Of a stretch of 64,000 bases of DNA, positions 46,593 through 58,971 are shown in pieces. The translations under genes were made by a program, and so were the position numbers. Source of the stretch: Cyathus striatus (taxonomy: Eukaryota; Basidiomycota; Agaricomycetes; Agaricales; Nidulariaceae); NCBI GenBank assembly GCA_025738555.1, contig JAOVFP010000009.1, positions 1,674,001 to 1,738,000 of the forward strand, read 5' to 3'. Below the pieces are notes generated by a model. That model searched no databases. It saw only the letters and a program-made list of their open reading frames with translations, and was not told the DNA's origin. Positions within the stretch are counted from its first letter, which is position 1. Every line of letters begins with the position of its first letter.

Positions 46593-49500
46593 AATTAAGA
46601 CAATAGTTTCTCTTTGAATTCCAAATGTTCCTGAAGGTCGACAATAAAAGGGTAAGTGACACAGAATGTGTTTATCCTCTATCACTATGTAATTTTCCGG
46701 TCTTGGAGTACCATGTTGAGGATCATAGGCAATATTTACCAATAAATTTGGAAGCTGTTGATAAGGATTTTTTTTCTGGTCCTCTTCACTTAAAAATCTA
46801 TGCTTTGACACAACAAGAATATTTAAACTGGCTTGTGCAATCTTAATACTCCAGATGGAGCTGATAAACTCAGCATTTAATTGTGTAGATCCAGGATCCA
46901 TGTAGCAAACTGAGCTGTTGCCTGAATGTATGTCATAAATTGAATATGTGTGAGTTTTGTAAGTAATTGTTGATAATGATACTGCACTCTGTGCCAGTAC
47001 TATACTGCCCGGAGGATGCAGGTAATCAGAGCAGGCATGTATGTGACAATTTGGAATGTGAGTATTGACATAGGATAGTATAAGAAAATATTCCACAGAT
47101 GGAATACTTTCAATATTCTTTTTCTTTTCAACAGGAGCAATAACCTCTATTGTTGGGTCAGGTTCTGCCAGGCTGGCACTTAGGAGATCCCGCGCTTGAT
47201 TAAGAAGCTTGTTTGATTGCATTCTTTCATCTTCTACAACATTCAAATTTTCAGTTCCAGAAATATTAAGCAAAGCTTTTAATCTTCCACGTTGGCAAAT
47301 GTGATGTAGCATAGTGTAATCAAGCTCCCCTAATAATTTTTTTTAAAGTAAGTAAGCATTATAGTTATATCAATACAGAATACATACATAGGTGATTGTT
47401 GGTTTTAATACACTGAAGAATACCATTATACCACTCAAATGGAAATTCTGACAGCATGATTAATGGACCCCAGAATTTGAGCAAATCACCATTGTGCATG
47501 GCAAAGTGGTGATTTGGACGTATAGACACATTTGGAAAAAGTATGTTGGAAGATTGCCAGTATTTTAAATAATGATCATCATATAGATTAGCATATTCTT
47601 CTGATGTGGAGTATGCAGAGACAATTATAGTGCATGTAGTTAAGTGGTAAAAGTTTTCAAGCAACTTCTTTGCCTCAGGAGTCTCTGCTTGTGTCCATAG
47701 TTCAGGAAGAATAAGTGGGAAAAAAACCAGAAATAAATTCAACCAGTTATCTGCTTTAAGCTTTCCATGAGCTTTCTCTCCAAGATTGCATGGTGGACGA
47801 TCAATCCATGTAGGAATTGAAGCACTTCTTATACATTCCTGAAGAGCTGCAAGTTCATTCTTATTGAAAATACATTCAACTTTTGCAGCTGAAGTATCAT
47901 CTTCTTTATCCCTAGATCCAACACTGCTGATATTAGATTCGGCATCAGACAAATCAGATTCTGAAAAGTATTCTGTATTAGTTAGGTCAACAACTGTTGA
48001 AGAATGCTGCACTTTTGAATTGTCAGGTATTCCCAATCCCCACTTATGGCACACATGGTGCTGAAGTATACCCTCATACCAGTTATGCATGACACCCAGA
48101 ATAGTATGACTAACAGGATCACGATATAATAGACAATGGAAAGGTGACCAGCGAACACCAAATTCATTCTCAAGCTCTTTCCTATGAACCTTTGTTTTTG
48201 CTTCTCTCCATTTTTCTGCTGAAATACGAACATCAACTCCTCACCGAAAGCCCAATACTAGTTCAAGATTATTGAAGTCCTCTTGTTTTATTGGACAAAA
48301 GGTGCATGGGTTATATTTTGAATTTACAGATGTGTACCCCATTGCTTTGCGAATGGATAAAAGGTCTCCAATCACTGGGAGGATAGCAGCATTTTTGGTA
48401 ATTCCATTAGGGTGATGAAATGTATGGACATAAATTCCATGAAATGCCTTTTCAAATTCCTTGATAAGTGGCTCTGTAAGTGCTGCAATTGTGGTAACTG
48501 AAGGCTCATTAGGAGGGGGTGTAATTCCAGCAAAAAATGTATTTTCTGGAAGGTGCTGAAGTTCATATGGAAGGTTTAAACAAAAAAGCATTATTGCACC
48601 GCAGGATGCTGATTTACCAGCTGTTTTGTTGGTGTATGGGTTAAACCAATCAATAAAATAGCTAAAAGTAAGATTGCCTGAAGTCTTTTTAAAATCACCA
48701 AGACTTCTCCATGCTGGACTATCCCAGATGCATAACATTTCATTTGGATTAGGTTGATGTTGATAGGAATTTTCAATAAGATCTTCAATCCCAGGACATT
48801 GTAAAAAAAATTCTAGCCAAGACTTAAAATCTTGAGTACAGTATAAACAGTGTGGCTGACACTTAGGACCACTCCTTGTTGATCACATTGTCCAAAGTGA
48901 TTCACCACAGGGCCTGCTTCTAGGTGTTTCACGGTGCATGCAGAAATCTGGAAGTCCCTCCAGTTCATAATGTTTAAAGCAAGAGGGACATACAACAGAG
49001 TGCAAAATGGTTGGATCAATGGACAGTGCATTGATTGCAGTGTTGATGTTAGATGGAAGGGTAGAGATAGTATGAGAGAGGATACGATGATAAGAAGGAT
49101 CATTTTTATCTTCTGAACTGTTGATTTGGAAGGTTGAAGTACCAAGTGATAGACCAAGATGAATAGAGAACATAATTATGACCTGGATAATTTTCAATGT
49201 TCGTCGAACTGCAGCTTGACTTAATCCACATGTAAGATGTAGCCATGCTGCTAGAAGACAGACAAGATGGAATATACTATCCTGTAAATGCTTAGGGCCT
49301 TAGAAATTGAGAAATAGCAATGTAGTATACAGTCAATGATCTGAGATTATCACCTGGTAACAAGAAAACATACTTGGTTCATGATCAAAGTCTCCGGCAG
49401 TATGTGAGGGCGGTGAGCTTGCTTCAAGATCACCAGATGCTTCTGCATTATGACTTGAATATGCCCCAGCTGGATCCAGTACCATAAGGTTGTGTCTGTT

Positions 49501-49743
49501 ATCCTCAGCTGGCAATAATACATCACTAGATGTGGCCATAGACTCTGTGTTTTCATAATTCTCCAAGCCTATAAGCTCTCTATCTCTGTGCATATGTCCA
49601 TTTCTAGTTGAAGCTGGTAGTTGTTGTCCTGAGCAAACTGTACCATATTTGTCACTATATGTTTTCTGCCCACATTTGCGAGAAATACATGTACAGATAG
49701 CAGTGCAGGAATGAGCGCGAGTTTTGTCTGACTGTTGCGCCAT
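46593..49743 (-). pseudogene. Tnp2-type transposase, 3'-truncated with in-frame TGAs
   Basis: A basidiomycete Tnp2-family (CACTA-like) DNA transposase read from ATG 49743. The N-terminus is a Cys/His-rich tract (CTAICTCISRKCGQK). After an intron near 49299-49353 comes LLAAWLHLTCGLSQAAV, then VVCPSCFKHYELEG..CMHRET (zinc-binding). The core follows: FFLQCPGIEDLIE, WDSPAWRSLGDF, GNLTFSYFIDWFNPYTNK, FAGITPPPNEPSVTTI, and ILGVMHNWYEGILQHH, the family hallmark. Intron 47330-47387 joins in frame to LDYTMLHHICQRGRLKALL and the C-terminal HPPGSIVLAQ, PGSTQLNAEF, FGIQRETIVLIKEL. Two in-frame TGAs interrupt it (48883-48885 and 48241-48243). The frame then runs straight into the inverted repeat of the 1.7-kb element at about 46592, and coding sequence does not resume beyond 44905, so the 3' end was lost or rearranged. 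Very few CpG remain. Confidence 0.85.
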
Positions 49744-50361
49744 TATCTGTGTGATGATGAGTGCAAGGGCAAGTGCAAGTGCAAGTGCTCAGCATATTTA
49801 ATACCTGTAATCCTTATCTTCGCCTAACAAATGTATAGATGTTTTGATTACACTGTGTGATCGATTGATTTCCCACAAACTCTAAACAAAGACATTGAAG
49901 GCTACACAATGTGTTCAACTGAACCAGCTTGCCTCAATGCAGCACCTCGGACCGGTAACTGACAGAGTACACATATTGATATTGAAATGACCAACAGCTG
50001 ATATCCCCCAGATGACTGGAATGAATGACTTTGATGCGACTTGGAATCACAAATATTTGCCATGTTAATATAAATGAAGCTGGTGCACTTTGATATTTAT
50101 AAATTAGGTGTGGGATGAGGGAAAAATTCAAAAACACTATGTATTCTACCACAGCTTGGGAGGAGCACTGAATCATACTGTACATTATTGTATCTACATT
50201 TATTGTGTAAATGGACAATTTTTTTTGTAGAATTTCACCTCTATTTTAGTTTCTCTGAACCTTTGTTCAATGCTCTTGTAGACACATGACAATGCTCAAA
50301 ATTGTTCTGTTCAGAGGCCCTGCATGATGTGTGACCGAATGATTGGTTGAAATGATCCAGT
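49744..50361. other. intergenic between Tnp2 and NLR-like gene
   Basis: A short GTGCAA(GG) repeat lies at about 49760-49790. No terminal inverted repeat for the Tnp2 element was identified here. This would contain the promoter of the NLR-like gene. Confidence 0.4.
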
Positions 50362-52965
50362 ATGCTGAACAGCAAAGCTTTTGACTTGTTGTGCCGAATC
50401 TTACCTAATATATCTGGGGAAATTAGCGGACCATTTGCAAATGCTCATGATTTCATAATCAGACATGCTGAAATGATTGATATCAGAATTGATACCCAGG
50501 TAACTCTTTGAGTTCATTGTATCATGTTGTGAATTTATTTATACTGACCTTGTTATATCTACAGATCATTAACAATCAACCAAAGGATGAACCACTTTCC
50601 CCACTTCAATCTACTGCTGCTTGTACCTCTCAAAATTTTGTTGGTCAAGAAAAGTACCTTGAGAAACTTCATGAACATTTTAGACCTGGTAACACTACTA
50701 CAAGAAAAATATTTCTTTTGTATGGAATGGGTGGAATTGGAAAGACCCAGATCTGCCTGAAGTTTAATGATGAGGTGGCTGGCCAGTGAATATACTTCTA
50801 TTGTCATCTTTGTTAAAGGACTGAGAAATTTCAATAGATTTGTCTATGTCTTTTGGATTGATACAACATCTAAAGATACAATTGTTCAAAGTCTCAAGGA
50901 AGTGTATAAGAAGATCTCTACTTCAGGAACTTCTGCATCTTCATTCTCTGTTGCTACAGTGCTTAATAGGATTTCCTATCTTGAACATGAATGGCTTATG
51001 ATCTTTGACAATGCTGATGGTGCTCCGGAACTAGTTGAAAAGTTTCTTCCCCCTGGAGATGTAGGGAATATCCTGATTACAAGTAGAAATCCTGCTCTAA
51101 GAAGAATTGCAACACATAAAAACTCAATGGAAGTACCTGAAATGACTGAGACTGCAATTGAATTGCTTTTTAAAACAACTGGAGTTGATAAGGATTCTGA
51201 AGAGCATAATATGAGAGAAGCAAAGATCATAGTTCAAAATTTGCATTATCTACCATTAGCTATTGATATGGCTGGAGCTTACATAGCTCAAGTTCAATGT
51301 GAATTCATTGATTTTATAAAACATTATGAAAAATACAGATCTAAGATCTTGAATCATGAAAAGTTCAAAGGTGCATCAGGATATGACAAGACAGTGTATG
51401 AAACTTGGGAAATTTCATTTCAAAAGATAAAGGAAATGACAAAGGACAAAGGAATGAATGACAGTGTCACTAGAGCAAAATATGCAATAATACTTCTAAA
51501 TATTTGTGCATTTTTCCACTATGAAAAGATATCTGAATCAATATTTGAGAGGGCTGCAGAGTACTTTTTAGTAAATAAAGAGTTGTACAAAGATGATGAT
51601 ATACTATCATATCTACCCTTTATGGATGTCACAATATTTAATATAAATGAACTTGGAGAATGGAATGACTGGCTCTTTACACAGAGTATTGAGCTGCTTC
51701 TTTCATTTTCATTAATAAAGAAAACTACAAAGCAATCATTATACAGCTTACATCCATTAGTGCATACATATTGTCAAGATAGATTATCTGTTGATGAAAA
51801 GGAGTTATGGAATCTAAATGCTAAAGCAGTAATAGTAAGCTCAGTTTCAACACAGAAGACTACAAATGAATATATGTACAGGAGTGCTCTACTACCTCAC
51901 TTTCTACAGAACATAGAGAGTGGCAAAAAAATAAACAACAAAGAATATTATGATGATATATTCAGAATTTCAGCTATTTTACTGCATCATAATGGAAAAT
52001 ATAATATGGAAGAGGAATATAGATTAAAAACTGTACAGATTCACCTTGAGAATTTAGTACATAATGATGAAACCATATCAAATAACTTGAAACCTGTTGG
52101 GGAAGAGATGAATCAAAAAGTGATTTTTAAAATATTTGTTATACTCAACTTAATCAATGACTTTGCAATAACACACCAGTACATAGGAAAATTGGCAGAT
52201 GCTGGGCGGTCACAGATTTGGGTGCTGAATACAATGGAAAGAATTTTTGGAAAGGAGCATCCTCACACACTCACAATCATGGGTAATTTGGCACACATTT
52301 TCCAGAACTTAGAAAAATGGGCAGATGCTGAGCAGTTGCAGATTCAGGTGCTGGATATGATGGAAAAAATTCTTGGAAAGGAGCATTCTTACACCCTCAC
52401 AAGCATGAACAATTTGGCAGGCACTTTCCTGAACTTAGGAAAATGGGCAGATACTGAGCAGTTGCAGATTCAAGCACTGGATATGATGAAAAGGATTCTT
52501 GGAAAGGAGCATCCTGACACACTTGCAAGTATGAACAATTTGGCATTCACTTTCCAGAAGCTAGGAAAATTGGTAGATGCTGAGAAGTTGCAGGTTCCAG
52601 TGCTGAATATGATGGAAAGAATTCTTGGAAAGGAGCATTCTGACACACTCACAAGCATGAGTAATTTGGCATCCACTTTCCTGAACTTAGGAAAATTGGC
52701 AGATGCTGAGCAGTTGCAGATTCAGGTGCTGGATATGAAAGAGAGGATTCTTGGAAAGGAGAATCCTCACACACTTGCAAGCATGAGTAATTTGGCATTC
52801 ACTTTCCTGAACTTAGGAAAATTGGCAGATGCTGAGCAGTTGCAGATTCAGGTGCTGAATATAATTGAGAGAATTCTTGTAATGGAGCATTCTCACACAC
52901 TCATAAACATGAACAATTTGGTAGGCACACTCCAGAATCTAGAGAAATTGGCAGATGTTGAATAG
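50362..52965 (+). CDS. NLR-like protein: NB-ARC ATPase with C-terminal kinesin-light-chain TPRs
   Basis: A three-exon model closes exactly: 50362-50499, 50565-50785, 50838-52965 (introns 65 and 52 bp, branches ACTGAC and ACTGAG), 828 codons. The start ATG 50362 follows an in-frame TGA. Residues 1-60 are a short N-terminal region without a recognised effector domain. NB-ARC follows: Walker A GMGGIGKTQ at about 102, FWIDTTSKDTI, Walker B WLMIFDNAD about 170, ILITSRNP, LPLAIDMAG (GLPLA-type) about 257. A helical middle part leads to six and a fraction 42-residue TPRs from about residue 569 (GKLADAEQLQIQVLDMMER, LGKEH..TL..MNNLA). Fungal proteins of this architecture are signal-transducing ATPases, often linked to self/non-self recognition (family knowledge). 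The frame ends at two adjacent TAG codons, followed by TPR-like decayed sequence (KIQVHNIMEN), so the last repeats may have been lost. Lies between two DNA transposons. Confidence 0.85.
52186..52965 (+). repeat. 126-bp coding tandem repeats (TPR array)
   Basis: Six near-identical 126-bp units, each coding one 42-residue TPR, plus a partial one. Stretches such as GAGCAGTTGCAGATTCAGGT and ATTCTTGGAAAGGAGCATCC recur almost unchanged at nucleotide level, indicating recent amplification or gene conversion. Confidence 0.85.
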
Positions 52966-53620
52966 TAGAAGATTCAGGTACACAATATAATGGAAAATTC
53001 ATTAAATGAGCTTAATAACTCAGAAAAAACAGATCTTTGAAAGAACTTTCAAGTAATAAATGTTTCAAGTCATTTCACTATAAAATTTTGTTAAAAAAAA
53101 GTAATAATAGTAGCAAAAAGAAAAGTCCCCTATTTATCTAAAATTACATGTATCACAAAATTAGACAAATCAGGTTGAAACAGCTTAGTTTAAGTTAAAT
53201 CAAGTTAAAAAATGTACTACAAGTTGTCTTATGTAAATAAGCTGAGATTTTATATTTGTTCAAGTTAATATAGGTGAAGTAAGTTGGTATTAGCTTGAAC
53301 TTAGGTGTTAAAGTGTGAAGTAACATATTTGATTGCATTGTTCCACTTATGTCATTGCATTAGGGAAACATTACAGTCACTTATTGGTCACTGGGACATT
53401 ATAAGTCAATGGGAAATTCACATTTTCTTCACAATTATTTATTTGATCTTCTTGAGATTTTGCATTCTATTAGCTTGTTACTATGATAATATATTCATAT
53501 TTTTTTTTTCTGGTTGAACAAATATCTTTTATATAATTCTATTTTAATGCTGACAGATGAGGTCAGCCCTTCTAAACACAAGAACTAACCATGATTTATC
53601 AGTAACTTTGCAATTTTTAG
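52966..53620. other. AT-rich 3' flank of NLR-like gene
   Basis: The first 75 bases are decayed TPR coding sequence beyond the TAG stops. The rest is AT-rich with repeated AAGTTAA/AAGTTAAT motifs (53195-53285) and no gene. Confidence 0.5.
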
Positions 53621-53629
53621 GCAGTAATT

Positions 53630-54115
53630 TACGCTCCCCCACAGGTATACGTGGACTCCACGTAGCCTCCATGTAGCCTCCATAAATTCTATATGGAGTC
53701 CATGTGGAGTCCATGTAAAGTCCACATTGAGTCCATAAATTCCATGTAAACTCCTTGTGGAGTCTACATAGTTCCACATGGAGTCCACATGGAGTATATA
53801 TGAACTTTACACATAGATTAAAATTCATATTTACTCCACATTGCACCCACATGGAGTCCACATGTAGTAATAAAAGTCCACATACACTCCTCATTCATAT
53901 GTGAAGAACATTGTAGAGGTTTATGTATACTCCACATGGAGTACACATGGACTATACATGGAGGTATACATGGACTATACATGGACTATACATGGAGTAC
54001 ACATGGAGTACACATGGAGTCTAGTGAACTTTATGAACAGTTCATGATGTCTGATATGTATAAGCCTTATATAGAGTCCACATAAAATTTACATGGAGTT
54101 GTCTATCTTATACAT
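53630..54115. repeat. left subterminal array, TGGAGTCCACAT motifs
   Basis: More than twenty copies of GGAGTCCA(C/T)RTGGAG in both orientations, e.g. CATGTGGAGTCCATG, ACATGGACTATACATGGA. They are probable transposase-binding sites by analogy with other DNA transposons (inference). Confidence 0.75.
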
Positions 54116-54208
54116 GAATTTTAATGATACAACTAGCATCATATACATATATTGAAAATGAACAACAAATATTGTACTAACCTATACTACTTAGCAGCAC
54201 TTGGTGTA

Positions 54209-56519
54209 TTAGTCATCCCTCTCTATATCAATTCCTATTTCCTCATTGTCATCTTCTTCTACCACTTGATCTTTCATTTGTTGCCTCTTTATAACCCTTT
54301 GTGTGTGTAAAAACAATAGTATGTGCATGGTCCAGTTAAAATTAGATAATGTCATTCTGTTCAACATTGTTTGGAAGCCACCTATCCATGCATTTAATTG
54401 CTCACATGCCTTATGTTACTAATTAGCAATAGTTATACAATTATAAGAATATAAAACTAACTTGTGTATTAAATGCACGTTTGTAATGTGGAACACCATT
54501 CACATCATGTTCAACTACAACTAAATTTGGAGCAGATCCATTTAATGGTGCTGGGTTACACCATTTACGACATATATAATCAGTCACCCTATGATTAATA
54601 TAATGATAAGAGTCAACAACAAATTGTGTTGTATTTTTCCACTCTATCCATTTCCCATTTGTAGCTGCACTTTTGAGAAGAACACAGGCTTTATCTATGC
54701 ATACATAACTTGGCCAGACATCCTCTGTTGGAAATACTTTTTCTAAAAATTCAAATATTTGATCTATAGACTCAGACTTATCAAACTTTGCCCAAGCAAG
54801 GACTACACCACATGGTGCACAGATTGTTTCAATGCAATAAAATCGTGATGGAGAAAAGTAGTCCTTTTTTTCTTTTCCTCCTTGGAGCTCATAATATCAT
54901 GTGCTTGAACTTGTCTATTGATCTGAGGTAACCATGGGAGTTGTTCTTCCTGGGTACGCCATAATATTCTTTGGACACCAAGTAATGACTGTCTGCCAAA
55001 TCTTGTGAAATGTGATCGCCACTTTTGCTGGTGCTCTTCACATGCCTTTGTATTTTGAACTAGATTTTTATTGCAGCCATTTACTCTGCATAAATTTTTG
55101 TGTAGTACTTCATGCATAGCACAGAAAACACCTTGTCTTGCATTGACCAGATCTTGAGTACAGTTCTCTATGGCACAATGAGCAGGTCCCATAACAATGC
55201 CATCTACAACAACCATATTTACAAGTGCTGAATTCTCATTTAAGCTCTCATTTGGACTTGGATCAATATTCATTGCATTTTGAGCATTATATCTTGCTTC
55301 AGCAGCATCTCTAGCTGCTCTATCTGCATCCCTACCTGTTAATGCAGGTATATTTTGGTTTTCATCTACTTTGTGCTACTGCAGCTGGATCATCAGGTGT
55401 AATTATATCGGCATTAGCTTTGTATCTCTGTGTACATTCACTGCAGTGGTGATTTTCTGCACTTCGTACAATACCTTCTTCTCCCAAATGTGTAAAGGCA
55501 TGTCTAGTTACATCATCAATTTTTGTTCCATCAGCTATTTTCAAAACAGTATTAGAACTCAAGGCAACTTGTCGAATAGATTCCTGTACAAATGCTTGCC
55601 AAGCTTGCCGGCGTGAAATTGCCTTGGATTCTCCCTCATTTATAATAAATGTTGTATTCCAAAATTCTGAAAATGCAGATGCAGATGCATGAAAGCTGTA
55701 TATTGCATTTACAACAGCAGATGAAAATGTACGATCAACCCAAACTTGTTTTCCCACTTTAAGGTACTTTGCCAGATTTAAGTATATTCTGTCCCGCTGT
55801 GCAGAATTAAATGGATTAATTACACTTTTATGGTCTGCATAATAAATTGCTTTGCAACAACTACATTTGCCACTAAGAACATGAGAATTCAGATATTGTT
55901 TACTGTCTTTGATCAATGAAACACGTGGAATATCATGAGACCGAGACTTCTGACTTAATGACCTTCTATAACAATTGCGATTATTACATTCTGCACGTGC
56001 AGGGCAAATTAAAAAGATTGGCTCAATGACAGAGTGAGATATTGGTTTAAGCCACTCAGTAAATCTTCCATGCTCATCATATGGATCTAATTTCAATATC
56101 TTTGAAAATGCATTCATCTTCAATCCAACTTCTGTAATAAATGATTCTTCATCTACTTCAGTATTTTCATTTGAAGTGAACAACTTGTAAATATCTTCAT
56201 TTAATTTTTCATAAAGTGCTCTACTTAATGCATTCATCCAACTAGTATGAACTTGTGCATGTTCATCTTGTAGTGATGGATTTTGTTGTCTTGCATGTAA
56301 GTTTAATAAATCAGTATTGTTAGTTAATGTTAATAGCAGTAATATAACTGTATTCAAGTTAATTTCTGAACTGAAGTTGTCTTCAATAAATTGTGCAAAT
56401 ATAGAAAATTTCACTGATGGAAATGGATCTTGCATTGCTGAAACTGCAGGAAATAACCCAATGAAGATATAAAATATAATCAAATTGCTTAATATCTTCC
56501 AGATGTTCCTGTTAGTCAT
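54209..56519 (-). pseudogene. KDZ-type transposase with CxC5/CxC6 zinc clusters, frameshifted
   Basis: KDZ transposases are RNase H-fold DDE enzymes of large basidiomycete DNA transposons. The frame opens at 56519, but a better start may be the Met at 56435 (MQDPFPSVKFSIFAQFIEDN), since the preceding 28 residues look like an untranslated hydrophobic stretch. CxC5-like cluster: CPARAECNNRNC with CSCCKAIYYADH near residues 170-230. Then WVDRTFSSAVVNAIYSFHAS, RRQAWQAFVQESIR, HHCSECTQRY. CxC6-like cluster: AHCAIENCTQDLVNARQG, FCAMHE..CRVNGCNK. Catalytic core: FYCIETICAPCGVVLAWAKF, YVCIDKAC, VVDSYHYINHRVTDYIC, AFNTQ-ACEQLNAWIGGF (intron 54410-54461 between Q and A). Stop TAA 54209-54211. One-base frame breaks at about 55365 and about 54890 (ATGAGCTC where one more G restores frame) are the only defects. 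Confidence 0.8.
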
Positions 56520-56651
56520 AATTGTCAGTAGAAGGACCAGAGTTATATAATTTAAGAAATCAATTGGAAAAGATTAGCATCAACACATCAACAACACATC
56601 AATTGTTTGTTTCATGTATATACAAAAACTATTTCACATAAAGCACTATAC

Positions 56652-58971
56652 TCACAAGTTAGTTTTCTTCTTCTTCCCCTTAGACTTAACCTCCACTTCT
56701 TTATCTTTGCCCTTTCCCTTTCCCAATTCCTTCTCCTTCCCTTTTGCCTTCCCTTTTCCTTTATCATTCTTTTTCTTATGAGATCCTTCCTCATCTTCAC
56801 TCTCTGCATTTGCACTGGAGGAATGGTCACTCTTAATATTATTCAACAACTTCTTCAAGTTGTCCAAGCTGGGCTTTACTCCATGACCCCAAACTTCACC
56901 AGTGTGTGGTGCATCTGAATCTCCTTTGAGCCATTTATCCAATCCAGGAATCTGGGGCACCATAGAAAATGGGTTACTATAATAGAAATAGTATGTTGAC
57001 TTTGACATAAAAACCTCAATGATATCATCATTAGAAGGTCTTTTCTCCTTCCAAATGTTATTGGCTATCATTGCAGGAAACTTTGCAAAAATGTCATGAA
57101 TAGCCAAGTATTTCTGATAAGAAATTCGAATATCTTTCTTTACATTTCTTTCACAGAGTCCTTTAGAGACATTGAATGCTGAAGCTATCTTGTATTGAAC
57201 AGAGTCTAAATCAAATGGATAAGACACAGCAGTTGATCCAGATGGTTTCATGTGTTGAGATGTAGTACCACCACCTAAAGTTACAGGCAGTGCTGGAACC
57301 ATTTCAGAAATACTCTCCTGGTTATATAGTTCAGAAGCAATGCTATAGAAGTTATAATATGAAACTTACAGCTGACAAAGAAATAGAATACTTCCCCTTC
57401 TCATCTTTAATCCAAGGAACAGTCTCATTTTTCTCCAAAGCTTTGTGGTATTTTCCCTTAAGTACCCACATATTATCATCTTGAATATAGATAAAACAAG
57501 CTATACAAATATTAGTTATTAGTATATTATATATTGTAACTAACTCACATTGAATAGCAGTATACTCATATTCTACACATATATTGTGAAGAATATTTCC
57601 CAGCTTAGTGCCAAGTGGCTGTGTAACAACAAATGGTGGGCTTTGCTTAGAACGATCAGAGTATATTATAACCCTTCCCATTACAAGGCCTGAATCAGAT
57701 TCCTCAATATGCATCAATGCATCATTGGTATTATCAAAATCAGCAGAGTTAAATGTATTTCCAAAAGCTCTTCCTCTAGAAAATCCACCATGAGTTCTAG
57801 AAGCACCTTCAAGCTCAATTGGAGAAGGGCTATCAGGTGGAACTGTTGCAGCAGAGTTATGAGATGTAGATCTGCGACTACTCTTAGTAACTCTACTAAT
57901 AGAGCTGCCTGTATGACTTTCTGGGGTAGAATCTCGATATCTCTTTGTACTGACATTTGCTTTCTTAGGAGTAGTATTCTCAAAATTCTCATTCTCATCA
58001 TTATCTTCTTCTTCATCCTCACTACTCATCTCTTCACTGCCATCTTTATTGTTATTTTTCATCTCAAATGTATCATTCTCATTTACATTCTCTGCACTTT
58101 TCTCTTTTTCACTCTCTTCATCTGAATGATCATCTATTTCACTCTCAGCTCTCTTTTCATATTCCTCTTTATCAGTCTCCTCATCAAGTTCACCATCATT
58201 CATATTTGACCCTCCTATTCCAGTCTGGGTGTCAACTTGCATTTTGTTTGCTATTTCTGTTTCAACATCCTTCTGTTTGTTCAAGTCAACTAAATCAGCA
58301 TCTAGCCCATGCTCAATATTAGACCCAGTTTCAGCTTTAGAACCAGTTTCATCCTTAGACTCAGATCCAGCTTTAGTCCCAATTTCAGCTTTAGACCCAG
58401 ATTCCATGTTCTTTTGTACTATCAGCTCAGCTTGTTCTGTATTCAACTCATCCTCAATATCAGAGGAAATAACTCTCATGGGCGAGGTGGCAAAGTTGAA
58501 GCTGAGACATGAATAATAGGTGGAGGGGCTACAGCATCACCTCCAATTTCAAGAATTTTTGCAGCTTTTGTCAATTTCTCAGGGGTACCTTTAGCATCTT
58601 CCTTAATATCTTCTTGAATGCGCTGAGTGCTTGTTTTTCTAAATATAAAGTGATATAAATAAAAAATTATACTATCAATATCAATACTTACCTGGGTTTT
58701 TTCATCTTAGACTTAGACTCCTCTAGCTCAACCAAAGGTTTGTTGGAATTTCTATGACATGATAATTAGCTTTGTATATAATTAATATGAAAGATCTTAC
58801 TTTGTTTGTCGTTTTGAAATTGGTTTATTAATAGTATCTTTGTCAGTTTCAACAGCAGGCTTAGAAGAATTTCTAAATAGTTAATTAGAAATATTAATCT
58901 TAAAATAAGCGAAATTTAGTAATATCTAACTTTGTGGATTTTTGTTATTGTTTGGAAGATTTGGGGGCCAT
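56652..58971 (-). pseudogene. acidic companion gene of the KDZ element
   Basis: Minus-strand multi-exon gene from ATG 58971 (MAPKSSKQ, then an in-frame TAA). Small exons with Lys/Ser-rich text (PISKRQTK, SKSKMKKPR) precede a main exon coding a very acidic Glu/Asp/Asn/Ser-rich region (58479-57730). After it come VMGRVIIYSDRSKQSPPFVV, an intron, DDNMWVLKGKYHKALEKNE, another intron (phase 0, SLSA to ESISEMVPALP), and a folded segment with VSYPFDLDSVQYKIASAF, IIEVFMSKSTYYFYY and EVWGHGVKPSLDNLKKLLNN. It ends in a Lys/Gly-rich basic tail (stop 56652). A one-base loss in a C-run near 58492 breaks the main frame. The C-terminal segment resembles domains in other basidiomycete hypothetical proteins; function unknown. 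Same orientation as, and 130 bp upstream of, the transposase, so probably an accessory protein of the element (inference). Confidence 0.6.
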
